DNA of 64,000 bases from Pontiella desulfatans (GTDB lineage Bacteria > Verrucomicrobiota > Kiritimatiellia > Kiritimatiellales > Pontiellaceae): assembly GCF_900890425.1 (NCBI RefSeq), contig NZ_CAAHFG010000001.1:3782001-3846000 (forward strand), in the 5' to 3' direction. The notes beneath the pieces are model-generated. The model was not told the origin of the DNA. It did not search any database and saw only the letters and a list, made by a program, of their open reading frames with translations. A program made the position numbers and the translations under genes. Positions 18,177-27,122 of the stretch are shown in pieces; within the stretch, counting starts at the first letter, position 1; every line of letters starts with the position of its first letter.

Positions 18177-18224
18177 AAGTATATCATCCATCACCCACGA
18201 TCGTGGGTGATGGATGATATACTT
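18177..18224. repeat. 48-bp perfect palindrome with CACGATCGTG centre
   Basis: Every base from 18177 to 18224 pairs around the centre 18200/18201, with no loop. The central decamer CACGATCGTG is the same as in the mfd palindrome at 1159-1208, but the arms (AAGTATATCATCCATCACC) are unrelated to the mfd arms. It sits between the nucleotidyltransferase start and the rho terminator. Confidence 0.9.
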
Positions 18225-18232
18225 TGGCCTGC

Positions 18233-18260
18233 AAAAAAAAGGCGGTCATTCGACCGCCTT
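18233..18260 (-). terminator. Intrinsic terminator of rho
   Basis: On the minus strand AAGGCGGTC-GAAT-GACCGCC is followed by eight T residues, 25 bp after the rho stop. The gene for Rho thus ends with a Rho-independent terminator. Confidence 0.9.
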
Positions 18261-18284
18261 GTCCAGCTCCATGGATCGTTTCCA

Positions 18285-19925
18285 CTATCCCCCTTGCAGG
18301 GTCATGAGGAATTCAAGGTTGTTGTTGGTTTTTTTGAGTCGGTTGATGAGCAGCTCCATCGCTTCGACCTGCGGCACATCCTTGAGCGCCTTGCGGAGCG
18401 TCCAGACGCGTTGCAGTTCATCGGGGTGCAGCAGCAACTCTTCCTTGCGGGTGCCGGAGCGCTCGATGTTGATCGCCGGGTAGATGCGTTTGTTAACCAG
18501 TTCACGATCGAGGCCCAGTTCCATGTTGCCCGTGCCCTTGAACTCCTCGAAGATGACTTCGTCCATGCGGCTACCCGTGTCGACGAGCGCGGTTGCGATG
18601 ATGCTGAGGCTGCCGCCGCCCTCGATGTTGCGCGCGGCCCCGAAGAAACGCTTCGGTTTATGCAGGGCGTTGGAGTCGACCCCCCCGGAAAGGATCTTGC
18701 CGGAGTGCGGCGAGGTGGTGTTGTAGGCGCGGGCGAGCCGGGTGATGGAATCGAGCAGGATGATGACGTCCTGGCCCTGCTCCACGAGGCGCTTCGCCAT
18801 TTCGATCACGATTTCGGCAACCTGCGTGTGGCGCTCCGGCGGCTCGTCGAAGGTGGAGGCGAGGACTTCGGCCTTGGTGTTGCGGCGCATGTCGGTGACT
18901 TCCTCGGGACGTTCGTCGATCAGGAGAATGATCAGCTTGGACTCGGGGTTGTTCACGGAAATACTGTTGGCCATCTTCTGCATGAGGACGGTCTTTCCGG
19001 TACGCGGCGGTGCCACGATCAGGCCGCGCTGGCCTTTACCGATCGGTGTAACGATGTCCATGACGCGCATGGAGATTTCCTTCGGATCGGTTTCCATTAC
19101 GAGGCGTTCATCCGGGAAGAGCGGCGTGAGGTTTTCGAAGGGCACACGCTTGCGGGCCATTTCGGGTTCTTGTTTGTTGATCCGCTCGATTTTGTATTGG
19201 GCGAAGAACCGTTCCTTTTCCTTCGGGGCGCGGATCGAACCTTCGACATAGTCGCCGGTACGGATGCCGAAGCGGCGGATTTGCGACGGGGAGACATAGA
19301 TGTCGTCGGGGGCGGGCTGGTAGCTGTTGAGCGGGGAGCGCAGGAATCCGAAACCATCGGGCAGCACCTCCAGGACTCCGCGGCCATTCAACGGGCCGCC
19401 GCGGCGGCCATGGTTTTTGAGCAGCTCGAAAATCAGCTGGTGCTTGCTGTAGCCGGCATAGTCCTGGAGCCCATACTGTTCGGCCAAGGCCTTGATATCG
19501 TTGATGGGAGTGACCTGCATTTCGTGCAGGGAAAATGTAGGGAGGTTTTCGGTGTTCGGCGGCGGCTCCTCGCTGCGGCGTTGTTGCTGCTGCTGTTGCT
19601 GTTTGTTCTTGTTTCGGTTTTTCTTGTTGTGCTTACCGTTGAAGCGATCGCGCTGCTGATGCTGGGGGCGGTCGTTGTTGGGTTCGGCCGGCCTTTCCCC
19701 GGAAGCGGCTTCCGCCGGAGCCTGCCGCGCGGATTCTTCGGACGCGGGAGCTTCCTGCGGCTTTTCGGCGGCAGGTTCACCCATTGCAGGCGTTTCCGCA
19801 GGCGCGGGCCCATCCTTCCTGGCGACGGCCTTTTTCTTGGAGGCTTTCTTCTTGGAGGCCTTTTTCTTTGCCGGCGCAGGTGCGCCCTCTACCACTTCAA
19901 CCACAACTTCGTTTTCGTCGCTCAT
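18285..19925 (-). CDS. rho: Transcription termination factor Rho
   Basis: Hexameric RNA-dependent ATPase that ends transcription. 546 residues, longer than E. coli Rho (419), because of an about 130-residue disordered N-terminus with Lys/Ala repeats ([14 protein letters not shown]), Pro/Glu-rich stretches and a run of seven Gln. Then Rho N-terminal helices ([19 protein letters not shown]), the RNA-binding cold-shock domain ([20 protein letters not shown]), Walker [13 protein letters not shown] and the Q/R-loop region. The ATG at 19923-19925 follows the coaE stop by 1 bp. Confidence 0.96.
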   Translation of the reverse strand: MSDENEVVVEVVEGAPAPAKKKASKKKASKKKAVARKDGPAPAETPAMGEPAAEKPQEAPASEESARQAPAEAASGERPAEPNNDRPQHQQRDRFNGKHNKKNRNKNKQQQQQQQRRSEEPPPNTENLPTFSLHEMQVTPINDIKALAEQYGLQDYAGYSKHQLIFELLKNHGRRGGPLNGRGVLEVLPDGFGFLRSPLNSYQPAPDDIYVSPSQIRRFGIRTGDYVEGSIRAPKEKERFFAQYKIERINKQEPEMARKRVPFENLTPLFPDERLVMETDPKEISMRVMDIVTPIGKGQRGLIVAPPRTGKTVLMQKMANSISVNNPESKLIILLIDERPEEVTDMRRNTKAEVLASTFDEPPERHTQVAEIVIEMAKRLVEQGQDVIILLDSITRLARAYNTTSPHSGKILSGGVDSNALHKPKRFFGAARNIEGGGSLSIIATALVDTGSRMDEVIFEEFKGTGNMELGLDRELVNKRIYPAINIERSGTRKEELLLHPDELQRVWTLRKALKDVPQVEAMELLINRLKKTNNNLEFLMTLQGG

Positions 19926-19926
19926 T

Positions 19927-20547
19927 TCAACCCTTTCGCACGGCAGTTTGTTCAACGGCCTGCCGAACAGCCGCTTCCAGTTCTTCCAAGGTTCCAAGGT
20001 TTGGCACCACGTGATCCGCGCGTGCCTCCTTTTGGGCGAGCGGCATCTGGGATTGGATCCTCAACATGGCCTCTTCCCGCCCCAGGCCCCGCATCCCCAG
20101 TCGTTGAAGAACCAATTCCCCACTACTGGAAACACAGAAAACCGCATCCCAATCCAGCGTCTCCATTCCGCTCTCAAACAACAACGGAATTTGAACCGCG
20201 GCGTTTTCCCCGTTGAATCGCCTTTCGGCAATCCACCCCTCCAGCGCAACTCTTACCGCCGGATGAACCAACGCATCGAGCTCTGTCCTTCGGGCAGGGT
20301 TTTCGAATACGATTTTGCCAAGGATCGGACGCGAGATTTCGCCGTCGTCCGCGAGAATATGGTTTCCGAAAGAATCCACAACCTGCTGGAACACCGGCGT
20401 CCCCTTGCGCATCAGTTCGTGGGCGACGCGATCGGCATCGCACACGGCGAACCCCATCTCGCCAAGAATCCGGCCAACTTCCGACTTTCCGCACGCAATC
20501 CCCCCGGTCAAGCCGAGTACAATTGGATAGCGTTTTTTATCCGACAT
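19927..20547 (-). CDS. coaE: Dephospho-CoA kinase
   Basis: Phosphorylates the 3'-hydroxyl of dephospho-CoA, the last step of coenzyme A synthesis. 206 residues. Walker [15 protein letters not shown], then [11 protein letters not shown] and [12 protein letters not shown], and the lid segment [18 protein letters not shown]-like sequence near residue 150. The TGA stop is 1 bp from the rho ATG, so coaE-rho is a tight operon. Confidence 0.93.
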   Translation of the reverse strand: MSDKKRYPIVLGLTGGIACGKSEVGRILGEMGFAVCDADRVAHELMRKGTPVFQQVVDSFGNHILADDGEISRPILGKIVFENPARRTELDALVHPAVRVALEGWIAERRFNGENAAVQIPLLFESGMETLDWDAVFCVSSSGELVLQRLGMRGLGREEAMLRIQSQMPLAQKEARADHVVPNLGTLEELEAAVRQAVEQTAVRKG

Positions 20548-20678
20548 GAATGGTTGGATTGGAAGTCATGGTTGGGAATCCAAGGGCAGGAGACTGGTTC
20601 ACCCTGAAACTGTTGCCTTTTTAGGTGTATTGCCGCGCAATGTCAACCCCTGTTAACACTATAAAAACATCCTGGATC

Positions 20679-22069
20679 CGCGTTGCCTCAAAAATAAATG
20701 ACACCGTAGAGGTGCGGATGAGGAGTCGTTTGACTGCATTAATGGGTACCCTCTAATTCGGGGGTTGTCAAGGTGGGGAGGCAGTCGGGGAACCCGGGTT
20801 CCCCGACTGCGGCGGACTCGCCGGTTTTCTTCATTTTTTCGATCTTGCGACGTCGGCGCTGGATGCGATTGCCCAGCTCGAAAGGGTCGAGCGTTTCGTA
20901 TTCGCGTTGCAGAGCAGCCTCCTGTTGTTCGCCAAGGATGCCGCTGACCTTCAGGCGGTCAAAGGGCGTGGCGGGGGCATCGTATTTCTTTTTGTACCGG
21001 CTTTTGACGCGAACCTTGCTTTTTAGCTTGAACGAGGGTTTGAAGAAGTTGTTGAGCCGTTCCCAGTCGCGGTAGAGTGCGTTGAGCTCTCTGATCATGG
21101 CCGGGTTGTCGAGCCGGTCGTAGCCGAGCAACTCGCGCACGTGCGTCCAGTTCTTTTGTTCGACATGGGCGTTGTCGTTCTTGTGGTACGGTCTGCTGCG
21201 TGTAAAACAGACGGGCTGTTTGCGTTGCAGGAAGTAGCGCGTGAGATGGTGGTTGAGGAACTCGCTGCCGTTGTCGCAGTCGAAGCCCAGGATGGCGAAG
21301 GGCAGCTTGTTTTCCACGTCGTGGGTTTGGTGCATCACGCCTTCAGCGCCTTTGTTCCAGACCGCGCGGGTTACCGTCCAGGTGCTTATGATGTCCGTAT
21401 AGGTGATCGACCAGATGAAGTCCCCGCTCATCGATCCGCCACAGTGGGCTACTGTGTCGGCTTCGAGATAGCCGGGCCGGTCGATGTCCTCGGTGGAGGT
21501 GCGGATTGGGATCTGATTCTTGAGCAGCGAGCCGGGCTTGGTACCGGTATTGCGCCTTCGCTGGTACTGCGCTTTGAAGGGTTTGAGCACCCGGTCGATG
21601 CTTGCCGGGCTGATTCTCAGTAGCTTTTCACGGCATTCGGTCGATAGCGGTTCGTAATGTTTTTCATAGTGCTTCAGCCAATGTGGCATAGCAGGCTTGA
21701 GGCGCTTCCCGCACAGTTGTCCAGAACGAAGCCACAGAGTTTTGAGGGTCTTGCGCAATTCAGCAGAGTCGTACTCGCCTTTGCGGCCGCGTTTGCCCCT
21801 GGAGGGCGTAAACGAGTCGTTGAGCAGCTTGGTGGCATGCTTGCGATCATAGCCGCATACCGCGCATACTTCATCGAGCAACCGGGTCTTGTAGGCCTTT
21901 TCCGCGCGCCTATAGCGGCGTTTTTGTACCGCGATGTATTCCATTCTGGTTTCGCAACTCATCTCTTTCATCCTCCCTGTATACAGGGTGTGATTTTTTG
22001 TGAGTCAACGAATCCTTTCCGCCCGCATCCTATCGGATGCTTCGGTGTCATTTAATTTGAGGCAACTCG
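20679..22069 (-). mobile_element. Insertion sequence, copy 1 (1391 bp)
   Basis: Ends are imperfect inverted repeats starting CGMGTTGCCTCAAA: CGCGTTGCCTCAAAAATAAA at 20679 and, on the minus strand, CGAGTTGCCTCAAATTAAAT ending at 22069. The 4-bp direct repeat GATC (20675-20678 and 22070-22073) flanks it as target duplication. Contains one DDE transposase gene read right to left. Same length as copy 2 (25671-27061) in the opposite orientation, with identical encoded transposase. Confidence 0.93.
20739..21971 (-). CDS. DDE (integrase-core) transposase, copy 1
   Basis: 410 residues. N-terminal helix-turn-helix region (LLDEVCAVCGYDRKHATKLL), then an rve-type core: first Asp in GYLEADTVAHCGG, second in DCDNGSEFLNHHL, Glu in NDNAHVEQKNW. 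A basic stretch (SKVRVKSRYKKKYDAP) follows. The family assignment is uncertain; it resembles unclassified (ISNCY-like) or IS481-related elements more than IS3, since there is no frameshift or second ORF. The C-terminal coding sequence contains a perfect 30-bp palindrome (20781-20810). Intact and identical in translation to the copy at 25769-27001, which implies recent activity. Confidence 0.92.
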   Translation of the reverse strand: MKEMSCETRMEYIAVQKRRYRRAEKAYKTRLLDEVCAVCGYDRKHATKLLNDSFTPSRGKRGRKGEYDSAELRKTLKTLWLRSGQLCGKRLKPAMPHWLKHYEKHYEPLSTECREKLLRISPASIDRVLKPFKAQYQRRRNTGTKPGSLLKNQIPIRTSTEDIDRPGYLEADTVAHCGGSMSGDFIWSITYTDIISTWTVTRAVWNKGAEGVMHQTHDVENKLPFAILGFDCDNGSEFLNHHLTRYFLQRKQPVCFTRSRPYHKNDNAHVEQKNWTHVRELLGYDRLDNPAMIRELNALYRDWERLNNFFKPSFKLKSKVRVKSRYKKKYDAPATPFDRLKVSGILGEQQEAALQREYETLDPFELGNRIQRRRRKIEKMKKTGESAAVGEPGFPDCLPTLTTPELEGTH

Positions 22070-22139
22070 GATCACCAATACGGGCGGCGTTTTGTTTTGC
22101 TTTTCGGCACACATGTCCATAGCTTGTGTGATTTGCGAA

Positions 22140-22763
22140 ATGCAGAGGGGTTTTATTTTGGCAGCAGAAGACCAGTACCAGACTCGGGCCACGCTCATCC
22201 AACGCGTGCAGAACCAGCAGGACGAACAGTCGTGGGAAGAATTCGTGCAGGTGTACCGGCGCTACATCTACGCCATCATCCGCAGCATGAACATTTCGGA
22301 ACATGACACCGAAGACATTCTGCAACAGGTGCTGATCAACCTCTGGAACAGCCTTCCGAAGATGGACTACGAAAAGATCAACCGCTTCCGCAGCTGGCTG
22401 AGCACCGTAACCAAGAACTGCGTGACCGACTTCATCCGCAAGCGCACCCGCGAGGCCAAACGCCTGGAAAAGGCGGGGCAGGACGACACCCTCACCTACC
22501 TCAAGGCCATCCGCCTGCCGGAAATCGACAACATTGCCGAACGCGAATGGGAGATCCACCTAACCAACCTGGCGCTTGAGAACATCGAACCGCTCTTCTC
22601 GGGAAAGGCCGTCGATGCCTTCCGGCTGACCCTCAAGGGAAAAAGCGTCGAGGAGATCGCGGCGGAACTCGACCTGAAGGAAAACTCGGTCTACCGCCTC
22701 AAGAACCGCGTCAAGGAACGGTTGATCCAGGAGATTCGCTACCTGCGGGACGAGCTGGAGTAG
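22140..22763 (+). CDS. ECF-type RNA polymerase sigma factor
   Basis: 207 residues. Region 2: WEEFVQVYRRYIYAIIRSM, SEHDTEDILQQVLINLW and FRSWLSTVTKNCVTDFIRKR. Region 4: LKGKSVEEIAAELDLKENSVYRLKNRVKERL. This is the sigma type common in Planctomycetes, Lentisphaerae and Kiritimatiellota, usually adjacent to a Ser/Thr kinase, as here. The start is unsure: ATG 22140 is used; TTG 22158 (after GAGGGG at 7 bp) would remove six residues and begin AAEDQYQTR. IS copy 1 ends only 70 bp upstream, so the original promoter may be lost. The 3' end overlaps the kinase gene by 53 bp. Confidence 0.9.
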   Translation: MQRGFILAAEDQYQTRATLIQRVQNQQDEQSWEEFVQVYRRYIYAIIRSMNISEHDTEDILQQVLINLWNSLPKMDYEKINRFRSWLSTVTKNCVTDFIRKRTREAKRLEKAGQDDTLTYLKAIRLPEIDNIAEREWEIHLTNLALENIEPLFSGKAVDAFRLTLKGKSVEEIAAELDLKENSVYRLKNRVKERLIQEIRYLRDELE

Positions 22764-24906
22764 CGGGAGCCGCGTTCTTTTTCTTTGCGGCGGATTGCTC
22801 CTTCGCCTCGGCTTGCTTCTTTGCCTGGGCCGCCAGCCTCTTGGCATCGATCACTTCGATCTTATTCTTGCGGACTTCCGCAATGACCTCTTTCGGATAG
22901 TCTTCGACATCCAGCACAAGCCGTTTTAGGCGGAACGGCTCGATCTGCTTGTAGAGTTGCTTTGGATTCTCGAGCTTAACCCCGGCCATGCGCAGTTCCT
23001 GCAACCGAATGCCACGCAACTCGTAAAAATTATCGAGCTTGGTATGGCTGACATCCAGCGAAGTCAGCTTCAGGGCCGCCAGCACGTTGCGGCGGTAGAC
23101 ATCAATAATGTTGATCTTGAAAACGGTGTAGGAGCTGCGGGACAAATCGAGATGGTAGCCCTCCTCCGTCTTGGTGAGCGCCAGGGGCTGGTTCTGTGAA
23201 CGCCGGGCATAGTTGAGCTTGTCGAGCACGGCCCCGGCCAGGGCAACATGCTGCTCAGGCGATGCGGAGGCGGGACGCCGGCGCATGTGGTGGTAGTAGA
23301 GGTAGTACATCGTCATTTGGTTGGCCGTCTTGGCTTCGTTGAACAGGTTCGCCAACTCATTGTCGGGCAACCGCTTCTTATCGACCGGTTTTATTTTTGC
23401 GTATTTCTGGCTGAGCTCCCGCAGCTGCCCGATCCGCTTGGTATTGCCGGCGGCATCGAAGCTCTCGTTGGCGGCATTGAACTCTTCGAGCACAAAGTGG
23501 AGAATTCCCTTCTGTTCATAGAGGTTTTGGCGCTTCACGGTATCGATGTTTTCCGCCAGCCCGGTTTCCAGCAGGTGGATCATCGAGGGGGCATTCACGA
23601 AGTCGCGGCTGCGGACCGTAAAGAGCATGGCCTCGCCCAACCCGGCCCCCAGGGCCTGGGTGGTGCGGAGTTCCTTGCGGTAGAGTTCGAAGTTTTCCTC
23701 GGCCTTTTTCCGTGCGGCAATGGCTTCGGCCTTCTCGCGGCTCACCGAGGCCAGGTTGCCGGTCACCACGAAAGCGAGCACCAGCAGGAAAAAGATCAAC
23801 AGGAACGCCATGCGGTTGTGGCGCCGCAGCAAGAGGGAGGTTTTCGTGATCCACCCGGCATGCTCCGCCCGCGTCGGGTGCCCGGAAAGGAACCGGGAAA
23901 TATCCTGCCCCAGCGCAACCACGCTTTCGTAGCGGTCTTCCGGCTTCAAGGCCAAGGCCTTCATCATTACGGCAACCAAGCCCAGCGGGATGCGGCGGTC
24001 CGGCCGGCGGCGGCGCGGCGGCACCACCTTCCCCTCCCGGGTGTTGCGAATCACCTCGTTGGCCGATTCCCCCTCGACCGGCAACTTATGCGTCAGCAAG
24101 ACATAGAGCAGGGCGCCCAGGGAATAGATGTCGGTCTGGGGCGTCTTAGCCCCGTAGGCCTGCGTTTGTTCCGGCGCCATGAAGCCGGGCGTACCCTTCA
24201 TGGTGCCCGAGAGGGTCATATCGTTCAGCACATCGGCATCCAGCTCGAAGGATTCGGCATTCGGATCCCCATCCGGCGAGTTCACCACGCAGGCCAGGCC
24301 CCAGTCGCACACCAGCACCTCGCCGAATCCCCCCACCCGGATGTTGTCGGGCTTGATATCGAGGTGCAGCACCTTGCGGGAATGGGCAAAGGCGATCGCA
24401 TCGCAAATCTTCAGGAAAATATTGAGCAGGGTTTCAATGGAATAGGTTTCGCGGTATTGGGCATCGCCCTCCCGCAGTTTCCGGACGATCGACTTGAGGC
24501 TGTCGCCCGGAATCAGCTCCATCGAGAAAAAAGGCTCCCCGTTCTCATCCAGCCCCATGTTGTAGACCGGCATGATATTCGGGTGGGCGAGGTTGGCCGT
24601 CAGGCGCGCCTCGCGGAGAAACTGCTCCAGATCCTGCGGCGAGCCATTGCGGACCGCATGCGCCATGGCGACGCGCCGATCCAGGCGATGGTCGTGCACA
24701 AGGGAGATTTTTTTTTCGCCCCCTTCCGCAATCTTCCCGATCTCCCGGTAGCGGGCAATATCGTCCTTGAGCGAATTGAGGATCGGGGTGAGCGATGCCA
24801 CCTCGTCTGCCGACATTTCGAGCGCATCGGTATTGTAGAAGCTGGCGAGCGTTTCATAACGCTCGCTGAAATCCCGCTCTAGATCCTTGCTGTCGCCGTC
24901 TGCCAT
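22711..24906 (-). CDS. Transmembrane Ser/Thr kinase with relocated or missing catalytic lysine
   Basis: 731 residues. A kinase domain at about residues 50-330: catalytic loop HLDIKPDN (Asp183; HLD in place of HRD), metal-binding DWG (Asp201) instead of DFG, PGFMAPEQ activation segment. The VAIK lysine is absent: the strand reads RRVAMAHAV with Ala82. Two lysines lie in the glycine-rich loop (EGGEKKIS, Lys65-Lys66) and could substitute, as in WNK kinases. One transmembrane helix (MAFLLIFFLLVLAFVVTGN) follows, then a coiled coil, a helical region, and an LRR-like end (LTSLDVSHTKLDNFYELRGI). The last 18 codons are antisense to the sigma gene. Probably acts on the partner sigma pathway at the membrane. 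Confidence 0.85.
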   Translation of the reverse strand: MADGDSKDLERDFSERYETLASFYNTDALEMSADEVASLTPILNSLKDDIARYREIGKIAEGGEKKISLVHDHRLDRRVAMAHAVRNGSPQDLEQFLREARLTANLAHPNIMPVYNMGLDENGEPFFSMELIPGDSLKSIVRKLREGDAQYRETYSIETLLNIFLKICDAIAFAHSRKVLHLDIKPDNIRVGGFGEVLVCDWGLACVVNSPDGDPNAESFELDADVLNDMTLSGTMKGTPGFMAPEQTQAYGAKTPQTDIYSLGALLYVLLTHKLPVEGESANEVIRNTREGKVVPPRRRRPDRRIPLGLVAVMMKALALKPEDRYESVVALGQDISRFLSGHPTRAEHAGWITKTSLLLRRHNRMAFLLIFFLLVLAFVVTGNLASVSREKAEAIAARKKAEENFELYRKELRTTQALGAGLGEAMLFTVRSRDFVNAPSMIHLLETGLAENIDTVKRQNLYEQKGILHFVLEEFNAANESFDAAGNTKRIGQLRELSQKYAKIKPVDKKRLPDNELANLFNEAKTANQMTMYYLYYHHMRRRPASASPEQHVALAGAVLDKLNYARRSQNQPLALTKTEEGYHLDLSRSSYTVFKINIIDVYRRNVLAALKLTSLDVSHTKLDNFYELRGIRLQELRMAGVKLENPKQLYKQIEPFRLKRLVLDVEDYPKEVIAEVRKNKIEVIDAKRLAAQAKKQAEAKEQSAAKKKNAAPATPARPAGSESPGSTVP

Positions 24907-24963
24907 GCAATCCCCATTGATTGGAACAGAGGACTATATCGTGTTTCCAGCCATTGAAAACCG

Positions 24964-25605
24964 CTAAACGGCAGGAAAAATATCGAGCAACTGGAGGGGG
25001 TCGTCGATGAGATGGTCGGGGTTGGCCTTGGCCAGCGCCTCCGCGGTATTGAGCCCCCAGCTGACCGCAACGGTCCTGGCCCCGGCATGCTTGGCGCTTT
25101 CGACATCCACCGTGGTGTCGCCGATATAGTAAAGGTTGGCCGGATCCAGCCCTTTTTGGCGGATGTATTTCTCCACCCGGCGCTTCTTGCTCAAAATGGC
25201 GTGGGTGGACTCCACCTCGTCGAACCAGCCAATCTTGTGCTGCGCCAGGAACTTCAAGACGTTTTTGCGGCGGTTCGAAGTCAGGATATCCATGAAATAC
25301 CTGCCGCTTTCATGAATCTGGGTCAGCGCCTCGACCAACCCCTGCGGCGGATGGATCCGATCCATTTCCCGGTGCATCAGGCGCCGGGCATGGATGGCGA
25401 TCAGCGGCACCTTCCACACGGGGATGCCGTAGTACTCGATGAACTCATGGATGCTCAGGTGGCGGCAGTGCTCGATCTCCTCCTCCGGAAAGTGGCGATA
25501 GCCATAAACCCCCGAAAGCCGGTTGAATATGGTGTGGATCAGCATCATCGTTTCCGCGAGGGTACCATCGAAATCAAAAAGGATAGTGGTTTTGTGATCA
25601 TTCAT
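24964..25605 (-). CDS. HAD-superfamily phosphatase (phosphoglycolate phosphatase-like)
   Basis: 213 residues. HAD motif I ILFDFDGTLAET, motif II MDILTSNRRKN, motif III Lys in the LSKKRRVEKY region, motif IV YYIGDTTVDVESAKHAG. The helical cap lies between motifs I and II. Substrate is not determined by sequence; Gph/PpaX-like activities are possible. The frame continues to an ATG at 25620; 25605 is chosen because it puts motif I at the normal distance. Neither start has a good ribosome-binding site. The kinase gene starts 57 bp downstream and IS copy 2 ends 65 bp upstream. Confidence 0.84.
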   Translation of the reverse strand: MNDHKTTILFDFDGTLAETMMLIHTIFNRLSGVYGYRHFPEEEIEHCRHLSIHEFIEYYGIPVWKVPLIAIHARRLMHREMDRIHPPQGLVEALTQIHESGRYFMDILTSNRRKNVLKFLAQHKIGWFDEVESTHAILSKKRRVEKYIRQKGLDPANLYYIGDTTVDVESAKHAGARTVAVSWGLNTAEALAKANPDHLIDDPLQLLDIFPAV

Positions 25606-25670
25606 AAAGCGGATGAACATATAGGCTTGCGCGTGTCAAAACCAGTAGAAATCGCGCGTCTTATTAAGCA

Positions 25671-27061
25671 CGAGTTGCCTCAAATTAAATGACACCGAAG
25701 CATCCGATAGGATGCGGGCGGAAAGGATTCGTTGACTCACAAAAAATCACACCCTGTATACAGGGAGGATGAAAGAGATGAGTTGCGAAACCAGAATGGA
25801 ATACATCGCGGTACAAAAACGCCGCTATAGGCGCGCGGAAAAGGCCTACAAGACCCGGTTGCTCGATGAAGTATGCGCGGTATGCGGCTATGATCGCAAG
25901 CATGCCACCAAGCTGCTCAACGACTCGTTTACGCCCTCCAGGGGCAAACGCGGCCGCAAAGGCGAGTACGACTCTGCTGAATTGCGCAAGACCCTCAAAA
26001 CTCTGTGGCTTCGTTCTGGACAACTGTGCGGGAAGCGCCTCAAGCCTGCTATGCCACATTGGCTGAAGCACTATGAAAAACATTACGAACCGCTATCGAC
26101 CGAATGCCGTGAAAAGCTACTGAGAATCAGCCCGGCAAGCATCGACCGGGTGCTCAAACCCTTCAAAGCGCAGTACCAGCGAAGGCGCAATACCGGTACC
26201 AAGCCCGGCTCGCTGCTCAAGAATCAGATCCCAATCCGCACCTCCACCGAGGACATCGACCGGCCCGGCTATCTCGAAGCCGACACAGTAGCCCACTGTG
26301 GCGGATCGATGAGCGGGGACTTCATCTGGTCGATCACCTATACGGACATCATAAGCACCTGGACGGTAACCCGCGCGGTCTGGAACAAAGGCGCTGAAGG
26401 CGTGATGCACCAAACCCACGACGTGGAAAACAAGCTGCCCTTCGCCATCCTGGGCTTCGACTGCGACAACGGCAGCGAGTTCCTCAACCACCATCTCACG
26501 CGCTACTTCCTGCAACGCAAACAGCCCGTCTGTTTTACACGCAGCAGACCGTACCACAAGAACGACAACGCCCATGTCGAACAAAAGAACTGGACGCACG
26601 TGCGCGAGTTGCTCGGCTACGACCGGCTCGACAACCCGGCCATGATCAGAGAGCTCAACGCACTCTACCGCGACTGGGAACGGCTCAACAACTTCTTCAA
26701 ACCCTCGTTCAAGCTAAAAAGCAAGGTTCGCGTCAAAAGCCGGTACAAAAAGAAATACGATGCCCCCGCCACGCCCTTTGACCGCCTGAAGGTCAGCGGC
26801 ATCCTTGGCGAACAACAGGAGGCTGCTCTGCAACGCGAATACGAAACGCTCGACCCTTTCGAGCTGGGCAATCGCATCCAGCGCCGACGTCGCAAGATCG
26901 AAAAAATGAAGAAAACCGGCGAGTCCGCCGCAGTCGGGGAACCCGGGTTCCCCGACTGCCTCCCCACCTTGACAACCCCCGAATTAGAGGGTACCCATTA
27001 ATGCAGTCAAACGACTCCTCATCCGCACCTCTACGGTGTCATTTATTTTTGAGGCAACGCG
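25671..27061 (+). mobile_element. Insertion sequence, copy 2 (1391 bp)
   Basis: Same element as 20679-22069, inverted. Left end CGAGTTGCCTCAAATTAAAT, right end TTTATTTTTGAGGCAACGCG; flanked by the 4-bp direct repeat AGCA (25667-25670 and 27062-27065). Different target duplications on the two copies show that each inserted separately. The transposase-promoter end of each copy points toward the enclosed sigma/kinase/HAD genes. Confidence 0.93.
25769..27001 (+). CDS. DDE (integrase-core) transposase, copy 2
   Basis: 410 residues, identical over its whole length to the product of 20739-21971: EADTVAHCGG, DCDNGSEF and NDNAHVEQKN hold the three acidic residues. Start ATG at 25769 (MKEMSCETRMEY), with GGAGGATGAAAG just upstream; a second ATG at 25778 is also possible. 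The palindrome equivalent to 20781-20810 is at 26930-26959. Intact, so probably able to move both copies. Confidence 0.92.
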   Translation: MKEMSCETRMEYIAVQKRRYRRAEKAYKTRLLDEVCAVCGYDRKHATKLLNDSFTPSRGKRGRKGEYDSAELRKTLKTLWLRSGQLCGKRLKPAMPHWLKHYEKHYEPLSTECREKLLRISPASIDRVLKPFKAQYQRRRNTGTKPGSLLKNQIPIRTSTEDIDRPGYLEADTVAHCGGSMSGDFIWSITYTDIISTWTVTRAVWNKGAEGVMHQTHDVENKLPFAILGFDCDNGSEFLNHHLTRYFLQRKQPVCFTRSRPYHKNDNAHVEQKNWTHVRELLGYDRLDNPAMIRELNALYRDWERLNNFFKPSFKLKSKVRVKSRYKKKYDAPATPFDRLKVSGILGEQQEAALQREYETLDPFELGNRIQRRRRKIEKMKKTGESAAVGEPGFPDCLPTLTTPELEGTH

Positions 27062-27122
27062 AGCATCGCAATGCCCGAATCGGCTGTACATTGCCGTCCG
27101 CAAAACGTTAAATGGGGCCATT

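Noticed and set aside
18207-20216. 669-codon plus-strand frame opposite rho and coaE with a Leu/Val-rich stretch like a membrane segment
   Set aside because: It is antisense to the Gln/Lys repeats of Rho; rho and coaE are certain.
20679-27061. Composite transposon formed by the two IS copies
   Set aside because: Outer flanks differ (GATC, AGCA) and each copy has its own target duplication, so the segment did not arrive as one unit.
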